In this document: piece after piece, positions 9,837-19,728 of the stretch
How positions within the stretch are numbered: position 1 is the stretch's first letter
Layout of the letters: each line of letters opens with the position of its first letter
Assembly (NCBI RefSeq): GCF_009746565.1
Contig: NZ_WRPN01000011.1
Location: 1 to 64,000 of the forward strand
Reading direction: 5' to 3'
Length of the DNA: 64,000 nt
Origin: Mariniflexile maritimum
GTDB taxonomy: Bacteria; Bacteroidota; Bacteroidia; Flavobacteriales; Flavobacteriaceae
The notes under the pieces: generated by a model
Database searches by the model: none
Seen by the model: the letters and a program-made list of their open reading frames with translations, nothing else
What the model was told of the DNA's origin: nothing
Program-made: the position numbers and the translations under genes

Positions 9837-10394
9837 ATGAACGAAGACATACAATTTATACTTGATACAGCAAAAGAAGCGATGGATAGTGCCATCAAGC
9901 ACCTGGAAAAGCAATTTGTAAACATTCGGGCGGGCAAAGCAAGTCCTGCCATGTTGGGAAGCGTAATGGTAAATTATTATGGCGCCCAAACCCCCATTAC
10001 CCAAGTTGCCAACATTAATACCCCCGATGGACGAACCATTACCGTGCAACCATGGGAAAAAAAGATGATTCAGGAAATTGAAAAAGGGATTCAAATAGCT
10101 AACCTTGGATTTAACCCCATGAACAATGGCGACATGATTATTATTAGCGTGCCGCCGTTAACCGAAGAACGCCGTCGCGATTTGGCCAAACAAGCTAAGG
10201 CAGAAGCCGAAGATGCCAAAATTGGCGTGCGCGCTGCCAGAAAAGAAGCCAACAACGACATTAAGAAAACAGAGAATGTTTCGGAAGATTTGCAAAAAAA
10301 TGCAGAGATGGATGTTCAAAAAATAACTGATGCCTATGTTAGAAAAATTGACGAACTTTTCGATGCCAAGGAAAAGGAAATCATGACGGTTTAA
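9837..10394 (+). CDS. frr: Ribosome recycling factor
   Basis: Separates the ribosomal subunits after translation termination together with EF-G. The full 185-residue RRF fold is present. Recognisable blocks are KQFVNIRAGKASPAML (about residues 25-40), the hinge-proximal ITVQPWEKKMIQEIEKGI, and the C-terminal helix rich in Lys and Glu. It follows pyrH in the conserved order and is closed by a strong hairpin terminator 17 bp downstream. Confidence 0.97.
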   Translation: MNEDIQFILDTAKEAMDSAIKHLEKQFVNIRAGKASPAMLGSVMVNYYGAQTPITQVANINTPDGRTITVQPWEKKMIQEIEKGIQIANLGFNPMNNGDMIIISVPPLTEERRRDLAKQAKAEAEDAKIGVRAARKEANNDIKKTENVSEDLQKNAEMDVQKITDAYVRKIDELFDAKEKEIMTV

Positions 10395-10410
10395 TTTTAA
10401 TGAAACAATC

Positions 10411-10453
10411 CATCCCAACACCTCCCGATACCAATCGGGACGGGATGTTTTTT
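10411..10453 (+). terminator. Terminator after pyrH-frr
   Basis: Nested inverted repeats: outer arms CATCCC and GGGATG, inner arms TCCCGAT and ATCGGGA. A run of seven T follows directly. Confidence 0.85.
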
Positions 10454-10482
10454 ATAACCTTACTGCGCAACATCCCGTACAC

Positions 10483-11742
10483 ATGCTAAAACCTTATGTG
10501 TTTTTTTTGTTTTTTTCTTGTACGTTTGTTGTTCAAGGGCAAGCTTCATCTGAAACACCATCCCAACCAGCGCAAGATTCGGTAAAGACCCATTTTGTTA
10601 AAAATCTGGGAAATGGCTACATTCCAACCAAATACTTCAACTTCGATTTAAGGTATCTTATAAAATTCAACCAGTACGAAGGCATAAGAACGGGTATTGG
10701 CGGCATAACCAACGAGGCGTTCTCTGAAAAATTCCGTGTAAACGGTTATGGCGTTTATGGCTTTAGGGACCACCGTTTTAAATACAGTGTTGGTGGAAGT
10801 GCACGGTTAAACGAGCCTACAAACACATGGTTGGGCCTTTCTTATACCGACGACTTACAGGAAACGGGAAGCACCAAATTTTTAACCGATAAACGCTTTT
10901 TCCAATTTTTTGAACCACGGCTGTTGAACATCAATCTGTTTCATAAACACATAACAAAAGCCCTAACCCTGGGGCACGCAATAACACCTAACATTCAAAC
11001 GGAAACCGAATGGACGCTAAGCGATATCGACCCCACCTACAACTATAACTTTGTTACCAACAACGGTTTACTGCATGCGTTTCGATTGAGTACCGCTAAA
11101 ATAGCAGTACAATGGCAACCTTTAAATACTACTGAAATTTTGGAAACCCATTCCAAGCCAAAGGAACAGTTCCCTATCATAACGTTGCAATACACCAAAA
11201 GCTTTAAGAATCTTTTAAACAGCGATCTGGCCTTTTCAAAATGGGATTTTAGAACCATATACCAAACAGGAAAGGAGCATATTTCAGAAATTACCTTGGT
11301 TGCTGGGGTTGCCAGTGGCGATATTCCGTTAACACATCTATACCACGCCTACCCCAACAATATCAACAAAGAAACCGTAATGCAGCGTTTTTCGGTGGCG
11401 GGCATCAATAGTTTTGAAACCATGTTTTTTAATGAGTTCTTTTCCGATAGGTTCGCAACGCTTCAATTCAAACATTTTTTAAAGCCCTTTTATATCAGCA
11501 ATCGCTACAAACCCCAACTGGTTTTAATTTCGCGTTACGCCATTGGCGATACCAAGCACCCCGAAAGACATGAAAATGTAACCTTTGGGTCGCTAAAAAA
11601 AGGATATACTGAATCTGGTTTTGAGATAAACAAGCTGTTTTTTGGCTTCGGCCTAAGCTTTACTTACCGGTATGGGGCATACCATTTGCCGCAAATTGAT
11701 GACAATGTTGCTTTTAAATTTACTTTTAACCTGAGTTTGTGA
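10483..11742 (+). CDS. Outer-membrane beta-barrel protein (DUF5686-like C-terminal domain)
   Basis: A 419-residue exported protein with signal peptide MLKPYVFFLFFSCTFVVQGQA. The segment YEGIRTGIGGITNEAFSEKF and the following GYGVYGFRDHRFKYSVGG are characteristic of the barrel part of Bacteroidota DUF5686 proteins, which normally carry an additional carboxypeptidase-regulatory-like N-terminal domain that is absent here. Amphipathic strands continue to the C-terminal FKFTFNLSL, a typical outer-membrane end with a terminal hydrophobic residue. The neighbouring RND exporter starts 48 bp later, so the two may be co-transcribed. No substrate can be named. Confidence 0.75.
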   Translation: MLKPYVFFLFFSCTFVVQGQASSETPSQPAQDSVKTHFVKNLGNGYIPTKYFNFDLRYLIKFNQYEGIRTGIGGITNEAFSEKFRVNGYGVYGFRDHRFKYSVGGSARLNEPTNTWLGLSYTDDLQETGSTKFLTDKRFFQFFEPRLLNINLFHKHITKALTLGHAITPNIQTETEWTLSDIDPTYNYNFVTNNGLLHAFRLSTAKIAVQWQPLNTTEILETHSKPKEQFPIITLQYTKSFKNLLNSDLAFSKWDFRTIYQTGKEHISEITLVAGVASGDIPLTHLYHAYPNNINKETVMQRFSVAGINSFETMFFNEFFSDRFATLQFKHFLKPFYISNRYKPQLVLISRYAIGDTKHPERHENVTFGSLKKGYTESGFEINKLFFGFGLSFTYRYGAYHLPQIDDNVAFKFTFNLSL

Positions 11743-11789
11743 TGTATTATAGCGGTTTTCCCTACCTTTGCCCTACTTTTATTTAAGGC

Positions 11790-14186
11790 ATGTTTAAACT
11801 TTTTACCAAAGATTTTTGGGGTGTGATCGCCCGATTGATTCTGCGCAATAAAATTACCATTCTGGTCACTATCGCCATCATTACCATTTTGTTCAGCACG
11901 CAATGGAAAAATATGCGTTTTACATATACCGAAGCCAACCTGTTACCAGATGACCACGAAGCAAATATTGACTACAATAAGTTTCTGGAAATTTTTGGCG
12001 AAGAGGGCAACCTGGTGGTTATTGGGGTAAAGGACAGTACTTTGCTTACGGTAAGCAAGCTGAATGCCTGGAACAAACTATCGGAAAATTTAAAAAAATT
12101 CAAGGAAGTTGATGCCGTTATTTCCGTTAAAGACCTTCAAAAGCTTGAAAAGGACACCATCAACCAAAAATTCATCCTTAAACCTTTCATTAAGGATTCC
12201 ATTGCTTCAATGGCCCAAATTGAAGAGTTGGAATATGAGCTTTTCAACAAATATCCGTTCTATGATAATTTTCTTTTCAACAAGAAAACCAAAACGATTA
12301 GAACCATCATTTATTTGGATAAGGATATAGTGAACACCTCGGCCAGAAAGGATTTTGTACTTAATGAATTAGAACCCAAAATTAAGGCGTTTGAAGAAAC
12401 CAACCATTTAAAGGTGCATATTTCGGGCATGCCGTATGTAAGAACGCTAAACGCCCAATTGATTGTTGATGAAATTGTATGGTTTGTTTTGGCGGCCTTA
12501 TTTGTAACCTCGCTTATTTTCTTTTTCTTTTTTAGGTCGTTTCGGGCAACCCTCATTTCGTTGGTGGTTGTGTGCATTGGGGTTATGTGGACCTTAGGCA
12601 TTTTGGGCGCTTTAAACTACGAGATTACCGTTTTAACAGCACTTATTCCGCCGCTTATTATTGTAATAGGTATTCCAAACTGTATCTTTTTAATCAATAA
12701 ATACCAGCACGAAGTACAGCTTCATGGCAATAAGGTAAAATCGTTGCAACGGGTTATCACAAAAATTGGTAACGCTACTTTAATGACCAATGTTACTACG
12801 GCTTGTGGTTTTTCAACATTCATACTAACCCAAAGTTCGCTTTTAAAGGAATTTGGTGTGGTAGCATCACTAAGCATTCTTTCTATTTTTATGCTGTGTT
12901 TGCTTATCATTCCCATTCTTTATTCATTTTTGCCGCACCCTAAGGATAGGCATTTGGAGCACTTAAACAAACGTTGGATTGGTGGCTTTGTAAACTGGAT
13001 AGAACGCATGGTAAAACACGAGCGTATCGCCATTTATTCCACCGCTTTGGTATTGCTGATCGTTAGCATTATTGGCATTTACCAGATAAAGATTTCGGGA
13101 AGTTTAATTGAAGACATGCCTAAGAAAACCGAGTTTTTTGACGACATCCGCTTTTTTGAACGCGAATTTAACGGCATCATGCCCTTAGAGTTTGTTATTG
13201 ATACCAAGCGCAAACAAGGCGTTATGAAATTGGCAACGCTAAAACGTATGGACGAATTGCAGGAACTCATCCATGAAACGCCCGAACTCTCGAAACCCAT
13301 TTCGGTGGTCGATTTGGTAAAATATTCCAAACAGGCCTATTATAATGGCAATACCAATTTTTACCAACTGCCAACCTCGCAAGAAAATAGTTTTATTTTA
13401 TCGTATGCCAAAAACTCAACCTCCAACATCGATTTACTGAAAAACTTTGTGGACAGCACCGGCCAATACGCCCGCATTACCACCTTTATGAAAGATATTG
13501 GTACCGATAAAATGGCGCGCATCGAAGAAAACATCCAAACCAAAATAGACAAGCTCTTCCCCAAGGAACAATACACCGTAACCATGACGGGCAAGGCGCT
13601 GGTGTTCCAAAAAGGCACCACCTATTTGGTTAAAAATTTAGCCATTTCACTTTCATTGGCCATTTTTTTAATAGCCTTGTTTATGGCGTACATGTTTAGG
13701 TCGGGTAGAATGATTGTTATTTCACTAATCCCAAACCTTATCCCCTTGCTGGTAACCGCCGGTTTAATGGGCTATTTGGGCGTTCCCATAAAACCTTCCA
13801 CCATTTTGGTGTTTAGCATTGCGTTTGGTATTTCGGTGGACGATACCATTCATTTTCTCGCAAAATACCGGCAGGAATTGCAGGCCAATAACTGGAAAAT
13901 AAAAACCTCGGTATATGGCGCACTGCGTGAAACGGGCGTTAGTATGTTTTACACGTCCATTGTTTTATTCTTTGGTTTTTCGGTGTTTACCATTTCCAGT
14001 TTTGGTGGCACGGTGGCCTTGGGCGCCTTGGTTTCGGCCACTTTGTTGTTTGCCATGTTATCGAATTTGCTGCTGCTGCCTTCCTTATTATTGTCGTTGG
14101 AACGTAGCATTGCCAATAAAGAAGTATTGAAAGAGCCGGCGATAAATATTATTCCTGATGAAGACGATACAAATTCTGAATTTTGA
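11790..14186 (+). CDS. RND/MMPL-family transporter
   Basis: A 798-residue inner-membrane protein of the HpnN/MMPL branch of the RND superfamily. One membrane helix near residue 25 is followed by a periplasmic domain, then a five-helix sterol-sensing-like bundle (about 225-375). The arrangement repeats with a helix near 415, a second periplasmic loop and a second bundle (about 610-775). FGISVDDTIHFLAKYR near residue 680 is the conserved second-half motif. Such proteins export lipids or hydrophobic compounds using proton flow, and this short version lacks the AcrB docking domain. No membrane-fusion partner is adjacent. Confidence 0.88.
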   Translation: MFKLFTKDFWGVIARLILRNKITILVTIAIITILFSTQWKNMRFTYTEANLLPDDHEANIDYNKFLEIFGEEGNLVVIGVKDSTLLTVSKLNAWNKLSENLKKFKEVDAVISVKDLQKLEKDTINQKFILKPFIKDSIASMAQIEELEYELFNKYPFYDNFLFNKKTKTIRTIIYLDKDIVNTSARKDFVLNELEPKIKAFEETNHLKVHISGMPYVRTLNAQLIVDEIVWFVLAALFVTSLIFFFFFRSFRATLISLVVVCIGVMWTLGILGALNYEITVLTALIPPLIIVIGIPNCIFLINKYQHEVQLHGNKVKSLQRVITKIGNATLMTNVTTACGFSTFILTQSSLLKEFGVVASLSILSIFMLCLLIIPILYSFLPHPKDRHLEHLNKRWIGGFVNWIERMVKHERIAIYSTALVLLIVSIIGIYQIKISGSLIEDMPKKTEFFDDIRFFEREFNGIMPLEFVIDTKRKQGVMKLATLKRMDELQELIHETPELSKPISVVDLVKYSKQAYYNGNTNFYQLPTSQENSFILSYAKNSTSNIDLLKNFVDSTGQYARITTFMKDIGTDKMARIEENIQTKIDKLFPKEQYTVTMTGKALVFQKGTTYLVKNLAISLSLAIFLIALFMAYMFRSGRMIVISLIPNLIPLLVTAGLMGYLGVPIKPSTILVFSIAFGISVDDTIHFLAKYRQELQANNWKIKTSVYGALRETGVSMFYTSIVLFFGFSVFTISSFGGTVALGALVSATLLFAMLSNLLLLPSLLLSLERSIANKEVLKEPAINIIPDEDDTNSEF

Positions 14187-14439
14187 ATTCAGAATAATAC
14201 CAACTTTTTTGGAATTGGAATTTAATTTTCAATATCTCGCTTGCAATCGTTTCTACGAATACCATATAGTTAAATAAAAGTGGTTTGCTAAAAATTAATA
14301 TCAAATAAAATCTATTTTTGTTTGATAACTTTTAAAATATAGAGGTACTTTAAAGAAACGCTTCCAGCACTCGTTGCGAACGAACGTTAGTGGTGGCGAT
14401 GAAGTGGCTTTTCCAAAATTTGTTAATCTAAAATTTTCA

Positions 14440-14637
14440 ATGTTTATGTGGCGCATATTTATATTTATTCTATTTATTATAGGCATGTTATATAATCTGG
14501 TTCTTCTTTTTAAGACTATGTTTTCTAAAAAAGATGAAAGTTGTAAATCACTAAAGAAAAGATTATATGCCATTTCAGCAGTATTATTTGCGCTGTTAGC
14601 TTTATCAAGACTTGAATATATTATTCTGCAAGATTAA
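14440..14637 (+). CDS. Small two-helix membrane protein
   Basis: 65 residues from the ATG at 14440 (MFMWRIF). Two hydrophobic stretches (about residues 4-24 and 44-60) are separated by a short Lys-rich loop (FSKKDESCKSLKKRL), giving a helical hairpin. An upstream TTG would extend the protein by 22 polar residues that look like read-through of intergenic sequence, so I prefer the ATG. It stands alone between the RND transporter and asnS. I do not recognise the family, and it may not be expressed. Confidence 0.4.
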   Translation: MFMWRIFIFILFIIGMLYNLVLLFKTMFSKKDESCKSLKKRLYAISAVLFALLALSRLEYIILQD

Positions 14638-14770
14638 ATATGCTTCCTTGCCTGCCAAAGCATGTTAGCGTGTATTCTAAACAAATAGAAATTCCTAAAA
14701 CTAAATTCCAAATTCCCAATAATATTGATTTTTTGAAATCAACAATTTCATTTTTAAAACATGAAACCAG

Positions 14771-14779
14771 TATCTTTGC
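14771..14779 (+). promoter_or_regulatory. -7 element of the asnS promoter
   Basis: TATCTTTGC matches TAnnTTTG and lies 14 bp before the asnS start region. Confidence 0.55.
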
Positions 14780-14792
14780 ATCATAAATTTTT

Positions 14793-16232
14793 ATGCTTAT
14801 GAAAACACGTACCGTTTCAGAACTTCTGTCCCAAGATTTTGTAAGTTCTGAAGTTGATATAAAAGGCTGGGTTAGAACCTTTCGCGCCAACCGTTTTATT
14901 GCCTTAAACGATGGCTCCACCATAAACAACATCCAATGTGTGGTCGATTTCGAGAAATTCGACGAAGCCCTCTTAAAACGCATCACCACAGGGGCTGCCA
15001 TCCATATTAAAGGCGATTTGGTTGAAAGCCAGGGGAAAGGCCAAAAAGTAGAAATACAAGTTAACCACATTAAAATTTTGGGCGACTCCGACCCCGAAAC
15101 CTACCCCATCCAACCCAAAAAACACTCGTTTGAATTTTTAAGGGAAAATGCCCATTTGCGCACCCGCACCAACACGTTTAGCGCGGTGATGCGCTTGCGT
15201 TCCGCCCTATCGTTTGCCATCCATAAATATTTTAACGACAACGGTTTTTATTATGTGCACACGCCCATCATTACCGGAAGTGATGCCGAAGGCGCTGGCG
15301 AAATGTTTCGGGTAACCAATTTAGATGCAAAAAAACCGCCTTTAACCGATGAAGGTACCGTTGATTATACCAAGGATTTCTTCGGAAAGGAAACCAACCT
15401 AACCGTTTCTGGGCAGTTGGAAGCCGAAACCTACGCCATGTCCTTAGGGAAAGTCTATACGTTCGGGCCTACGTTTCGGGCTGAAAACTCCAATACTTCG
15501 CGCCATCTCGCCGAATTTTGGATGATTGAACCCGAAGTGGCCTTTATGGACTTGGCAGGCAATATGGATTTGGCAGAGGATTTTATGAAATACGTGCTGA
15601 AATACATCCTAAAAAACAACCGTGAAGATTTAGACTTTTTAGATGCGCGTTTGCAGGAAGAGGACAAAGCAAAACCACAGGCCGAACGCAGCGAGATGAC
15701 CCTGATTGAAAAACTAAACTTTGTAACCGACAACCATTTTAAACGTGTAAGCTATACCGAAGCTATTGATATTCTGCGCGATAGCACCCCCAACAAGAAA
15801 AAGAAGTTCAAATACATCATTAACGAATGGGGCACCGATTTACAGAGCGAGCACGAGCGCTATTTGGTTGAAAAACACTTTAAGTGCCCCGTAATCTTGT
15901 TCGATTATCCTGCCAACATCAAGGCGTTTTACATGCGCTTGAACGACGATGGCAAAACCGTTCGCGCCATGGACATTTTATTTCCCGGCATTGGTGAAAT
16001 TGTGGGTGGCGCCCAACGTGAAGAACGTTTGGATGTGTTAAAGCAAAAAATGGCAGCCATCAACATCCCCGAGGAAGAGTTGTGGTGGTATCTGGACATG
16101 CGCAAATTTGGCACCGCGGTACATGCCGGTTTTGGCCTTGGGTTCGAGCGATTGGTTATGTTTGCAACCGGTATGAGCAATATTCGTGATGTGATACCGT
16201 TTCCTAGAACACCCCAAAATGCTGAATTTTAA
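14793..16232 (+). CDS. asnS: Asparaginyl-tRNA synthetase
   Basis: Class IIb aminoacyl-tRNA synthetase charging tRNA-Asn. An N-terminal OB-fold anticodon-binding domain (residues about 15-110, [14 protein letters not shown]) precedes the catalytic core. Motif 2 is [21 protein letters not shown] (about residues 225-250) and motif 3 is [13 protein letters not shown] near the C-terminus. Length of 479 residues is normal. Translation may start at 14793 or at the second ATG at 14799. It is transcribed alone and closed by a strong palindromic terminator. Confidence 0.97.
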   Translation: MLMKTRTVSELLSQDFVSSEVDIKGWVRTFRANRFIALNDGSTINNIQCVVDFEKFDEALLKRITTGAAIHIKGDLVESQGKGQKVEIQVNHIKILGDSDPETYPIQPKKHSFEFLRENAHLRTRTNTFSAVMRLRSALSFAIHKYFNDNGFYYVHTPIITGSDAEGAGEMFRVTNLDAKKPPLTDEGTVDYTKDFFGKETNLTVSGQLEAETYAMSLGKVYTFGPTFRAENSNTSRHLAEFWMIEPEVAFMDLAGNMDLAEDFMKYVLKYILKNNREDLDFLDARLQEEDKAKPQAERSEMTLIEKLNFVTDNHFKRVSYTEAIDILRDSTPNKKKKFKYIINEWGTDLQSEHERYLVEKHFKCPVILFDYPANIKAFYMRLNDDGKTVRAMDILFPGIGEIVGGAQREERLDVLKQKMAAINIPEEELWWYLDMRKFGTAVHAGFGLGFERLVMFATGMSNIRDVIPFPRTPQNAEF

Positions 16233-16253
16233 AATAAACAAGGATCCATCGGG

Positions 16254-16287
16254 CCTCACAGGTTTTTAAAAACCTGTGAGGTCTTTT
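16254..16287 (+). terminator. Terminator after asnS
   Basis: A perfect 14-bp inverted repeat, CCTCACAGGTTTTT and its complement, is followed by a T-rich tail. Its core (..AGGTTTTTAAAAACCT..) resembles the palindromes at 23663 and 23726. Confidence 0.85.
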
Positions 16288-16304
16288 TATTAGAAATAGT
16301 TTAT

Positions 16305-16313
16305 TATTTTTAC
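16305..16313 (+). promoter_or_regulatory. Probable -7 element of the rpoN promoter
   Basis: TATTTTTAC lies 18 bp before the rpoN start codon and resembles TAnnTTTG. Confidence 0.4.
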
Positions 16314-16330
16314 AGAAACCAAATCAAAAA

Positions 16331-17791
16331 ATGCTCAAGCAACATTTACAATTCAAATTATCGCAAAAGCTGTCGCCGCAACAAATTCAATTAATGAAAT
16401 TGATCCAGTTGCCCACACAAGCCTTTGAGCAGCGTTTAAAGCAAGAGCTGGAAGAAAATCCTGCGCTTGAAGGGGGTTCAGAAGAATTAGAAAACGATTT
16501 TGACACCGATTTTGATAATTCAAATGATGAGTATGACGACTCTGAAACCATTGGGAACGACGATATTAATGTAGATGACTATTTAAGCGATGATGAAATT
16601 CCCGATTACCGAACACAAGCCAACAATTATAGTAGCGACGATGAAGAAAAAACCATGCCTTATGCATCGGGCACCTCGTTTACGCAACATCTCATCAGTC
16701 AGTTAAACACTTACAGACTGGATGAGGAGGAACGTGAAATTGCCGAATTTCTAGTAGGCAGCGTCGATGAAAGCGGTTATATACGTCGTTCTTTATCGGA
16801 TATTATGGACGATTTGGCATTTACCCAAAGCGTTTATACTTCCGAAGAAAAAATAAATAAAGTACTTAAAATAGTGCACCAGTTAGATCCTGCCGGCGTT
16901 GGTGCCAGAAACTTACAAGAGTGTTTAAGCATCCAATTGCACCGAAAGGAAAAAACACCCGATACCGAATTGGCCATTGCTATTATTGATGAGGCTTTCG
17001 ACCAATTTACCAAAAAACACTATGACAAATTAATTCAAAAGTTCGATATTTCTGAAATCCAACTAAAGGATGCCATACATGAAATTGAACATTTAAACCC
17101 AAAACCTGGAGGTTCCTTTTCTGGAAACAACCGTATTGTTGAGCATGTGGTGCCCGATTTTGCTATTAGAATTGTGGATGGTGAACTGGAACTAACCCTT
17201 AATGGACGTAACGCCCCCGAGCTTCATGTGTCGCGTGAATATAACGACATGCTGAAAGGCTATAAAGAGTCGAAGGACAAATCGCAATCGCAAAAAGATG
17301 CTGTTATTTTCATCAAGCAAAAACTAGATGCCGCCAAATGGTTTATTGAGGCCATTAAACAGCGGCAACAAACGTTATTTATTACCATGAGTGCCATTAT
17401 GCACTACCAATCGGAATACTTTCTAACGGGCGATGAACGCAACCTTAAGCCCATGATCCTTAAGGATATTGCCGATGAGATTTCCATGGACGTCTCAACC
17501 GTTTCAAGAGTTGCAAACAGTAAGTATGTGGATACCCCATACGGAACAAAATTGATTAAAGAGTTCTTTTCAGAATCGATGAAAAACGACCAAGGGGAAG
17601 ACGTTTCAACCCGTGAAATAAAAAAAATATTGGAAACGGTTATCGAGGAAGAGGAAAAACGAAAACCCTTAACCGATGATACCTTGGCTTCTATATTAAA
17701 AGATAAAGGTTACCCCATTGCACGACGTACCGTAGCAAAATATAGAGAACAACTGGATATTCCGGTAGCGCGGTTACGCAAAAAGATATGA
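16331..17791 (+). CDS. rpoN: RNA polymerase sigma-54 factor RpoN
   Basis: Alternative sigma factor recognising -24/-12 promoters and needing AAA+ activators. The N-terminal Gln-rich region I (KLSQKLSPQQIQLMKLIQLP) is intact, followed by an acidic low-complexity linker (about residues 50-115) longer than in proteobacteria. The core-binding domain follows. The C-terminal RpoN box is ARRTVAKYREQLDIP, which in full-length sigma-54 contacts the -24 element. Length is 486 residues. The stop codon overlaps the next gene start, so a membrane protein is translationally coupled. No sigma-54 activator is seen in the window. Confidence 0.96.
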   Translation: MLKQHLQFKLSQKLSPQQIQLMKLIQLPTQAFEQRLKQELEENPALEGGSEELENDFDTDFDNSNDEYDDSETIGNDDINVDDYLSDDEIPDYRTQANNYSSDDEEKTMPYASGTSFTQHLISQLNTYRLDEEEREIAEFLVGSVDESGYIRRSLSDIMDDLAFTQSVYTSEEKINKVLKIVHQLDPAGVGARNLQECLSIQLHRKEKTPDTELAIAIIDEAFDQFTKKHYDKLIQKFDISEIQLKDAIHEIEHLNPKPGGSFSGNNRIVEHVVPDFAIRIVDGELELTLNGRNAPELHVSREYNDMLKGYKESKDKSQSQKDAVIFIKQKLDAAKWFIEAIKQRQQTLFITMSAIMHYQSEYFLTGDERNLKPMILKDIADEISMDVSTVSRVANSKYVDTPYGTKLIKEFFSESMKNDQGEDVSTREIKKILETVIEEEEKRKPLTDDTLASILKDKGYPIARRTVAKYREQLDIPVARLRKKI

Positions 17792-18396
17792 TGGATCGTG
17801 TTTTAAGGAGTATCTCGTTTATTTTTCATCCTCTAATCATGCCCTTGTTGGGCGTGCTGTTTTATTTTTCAAAATCACCCCGGTTTATTCCCAAAGAAAT
17901 TGTTCAGGCCAAATTAATATCGCTGTTCATATTAACATTGGTATTGCCCATTCTACTTTACTTTCTACTAAAAACCTTGAACAAGGTGCAATCCATTCAT
18001 TTAAAATCAACCAACGAGCGTATTTTCCCTTTGGCCTTAAATTGCGTAATTGTTCTAATCATATTGCAACGCATCATCACAGCCTCACAAATCATTGAGC
18101 TTTATTACTTTTTCGTGGGTGTTTTAATATCAACTATGGCGTGTTTAATGCTTGCTGTATTCAAATTTAAGGCCAGCATCCACATGATCTCCATTTCTGG
18201 ATTGTTCATGTTCTTTATAAATTTAAGCATCCACTTCAGCATCAATATTCTTGGAACATTGGTTTTAATGAGTATCATCATGGGAGCGGTTGCCACATCG
18301 CGCCTTCATTTAAAAGCCCATACCTATACCGAATTGCTTACAGGTGTTTTTATAGGCACCATCCCACAATTGATCTTGGTAACCTATTGGTTGTAA
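17788..18396 (+). CDS. PAP2-like membrane protein
   Basis: A 202-residue protein with about six membrane helices. The C-terminal segment ATSRLHLKAHTYTELLTGVFIG matches the SRxxLxAHTxxE..G block of PAP2 phosphatase-like membrane proteins, but the upstream phosphatase motif (KxxxxxxRP) is not evident, so catalytic activity is doubtful. The gene overlaps the end of rpoN by four bases and is co-transcribed with it, a pairing I believe is common in flavobacteria. Function unknown. Confidence 0.65.
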   Translation: MMDRVLRSISFIFHPLIMPLLGVLFYFSKSPRFIPKEIVQAKLISLFILTLVLPILLYFLLKTLNKVQSIHLKSTNERIFPLALNCVIVLIILQRIITASQIIELYYFFVGVLISTMACLMLAVFKFKASIHMISISGLFMFFINLSIHFSINILGTLVLMSIIMGAVATSRLHLKAHTYTELLTGVFIGTIPQLILVTYWL

Positions 18397-18417
18397 TTGC
18401 GCGCCCTAAACCAGCAT

Positions 18418-19110
18418 TTAAAGCACGTAAAACATTAAGCCAACTTTAATGGCATTCATTTCAACAGCATTGTTTAAAAGTTTTGCCTTGTTTGAAAAAA
18501 CAGGGTCTAAGCCGTAATAAACATATAAATTCCAGGTGTTGTACCCCGCAGAAAGCGTTAAACCATATTGGAATTTACTAAAATCGGTACTATTCTTGAT
18601 TTTCAAATTCCCAAAATCTCCTTTTGCCTTAGCGGAATTAAATAGCTGGTAGCCCACCGTAAAGCCCGTATAAACGCGCCAAAACTTATATTCTGTTGGG
18701 GTTGAGGTACGCCAACGAAACTCAATGGGAAGCTCGACCGATTGGGTGGTGAACCTGTTTTTTGTATAAAAATTAGTATCGCTTATTATGGCATAAACCA
18801 CGCGGCCAGTGGCATCTTTATTGATAAGTAAATTTTGGTTGTAGGTGTTTAATGAATAACCAAGCCCAATGCCTAGGGCAATATTCCTGTTTTGGTTTAA
18901 CGGCATGTCCTTTATCGCCCCAAAGTGAAGCCCTGTTGAAAACCCGCTTTGTTTGATTCCCTTGGGCTTGTTTCCCAATAAATTATAGCTTATTCCAATA
19001 TAAAATTGATCTTCCTTATAATGGGCATCTGCAACAACCAAACTATCCTCTTGTGAATAACACAGATGAACACTAAACAAAACAAACCATACCCTTAATA
19101 AACATTTCAT
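18418..19110 (-). CDS. PorT-like outer-membrane beta-barrel protein
   Basis: A 230-residue exported protein with signal peptide ending ..VHLCYSQ. Alternating aromatic and glycine-rich strands (FSTGLHFGAI, YGLTLSAGYN, IKVGLMFYVL) fit a small eight-stranded barrel of the outer-membrane beta-barrel/PorT type. It is convergent with the rpoN unit (22 bp apart). A strong bidirectional terminator lies before its start, closing the exbD operon on the same strand. Role unknown. Confidence 0.65.
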   Translation of the reverse strand: MKCLLRVWFVLFSVHLCYSQEDSLVVADAHYKEDQFYIGISYNLLGNKPKGIKQSGFSTGLHFGAIKDMPLNQNRNIALGIGLGYSLNTYNQNLLINKDATGRVVYAIISDTNFYTKNRFTTQSVELPIEFRWRTSTPTEYKFWRVYTGFTVGYQLFNSAKAKGDFGNLKIKNSTDFSKFQYGLTLSAGYNTWNLYVYYGLDPVFSNKAKLLNNAVEMNAIKVGLMFYVL

Positions 19111-19176
19111 TTTAAAATGACAATTTGTGGTGAATAAACCGGTAACACTAAATGACGTTGTGAAGGTATTAAAAAT

Positions 19177-19210
19177 AAAAAGGCGCGCTGAAATTTCAGC
19201 GCGCCTTTTT
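19177..19210. terminator. Bidirectional terminator, exb operon end
   Basis: A perfect 17-bp palindrome (AAAAAGGCGCGCTGAAA and its complement) gives a GC-rich stem with T runs on both strands. It ends the leftward exbB-exbD operon. Confidence 0.9.
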
Positions 19211-19231
19211 ATAAAATTAAGAATTTAGAAA

Positions 19232-19708
19232 TTAATCTCTACCAAATACACTACCTTTTTTGGTTGTGTAATTAATTTTTAAGGCATTTTGCTTGCGCAA
19301 TTCCTGTTTAATATCACCTATTAAACCCATATTGGCATCTTTATCCACTTTTAAAGCGGTCGTTAAAAATGGTATTAATTCTTCTCTTTTTGAGGCGCGC
19401 TCTGCTGCAATAAAAGCGGCAATGTCGTTTACATCGGCAAATTTATCGTTAAGCTGAATGCGGGCTACATTACCATATTGTTTGTAATTTGCACTTGGCT
19501 TTCCTGCATATATATACATAACCAAGTCCTTTTTATCAAGCTTTTCAACTTGATCTGCATAAGGTAAATTATTCTCGATCATTAGGGTGTTCTCTCTCAT
19601 CACGGTAGCAACCATAAAAAAGAACAATAGCATAAACACAATATCTGGTAACGATGCTGTTGATATAGCTGGCATTTCGCCTCCTGGTTTCTTATTAAAT
19701 TTAGCCAT
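19232..19708 (-). CDS. ExbD/TolR-type biopolymer transport protein
   Basis: Periplasm-facing subunit of an ExbB-ExbD proton-driven motor that energises TonB or Tol systems. One N-terminal membrane helix (residues about 17-37, DIVFMLLFFFMVATVM) carries the conserved membrane Asp at its start. A periplasmic domain of about 110 residues follows, with VDKDANMGLIGDIKQELRK near the end. Length is 158 residues. It is the last gene of a four-gene leftward operon with a second exbD 20 bp upstream. Two different ExbD proteins per ExbB is a usual arrangement in flavobacteria. Confidence 0.9.
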   Translation of the reverse strand: MAKFNKKPGGEMPAISTASLPDIVFMLLFFFMVATVMRENTLMIENNLPYADQVEKLDKKDLVMYIYAGKPSANYKQYGNVARIQLNDKFADVNDIAAFIAAERASKREELIPFLTTALKVDKDANMGLIGDIKQELRKQNALKINYTTKKGSVFGRD

Positions 19709-19728
19709 AATAATGTGTTAAATTTTAA

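Noticed and set aside
14374-14439. TTG start extending the small two-helix membrane protein
   Set aside because: The added 22 residues are polar, unlike a natural N-terminus, and an ATG sits directly before the first helix.
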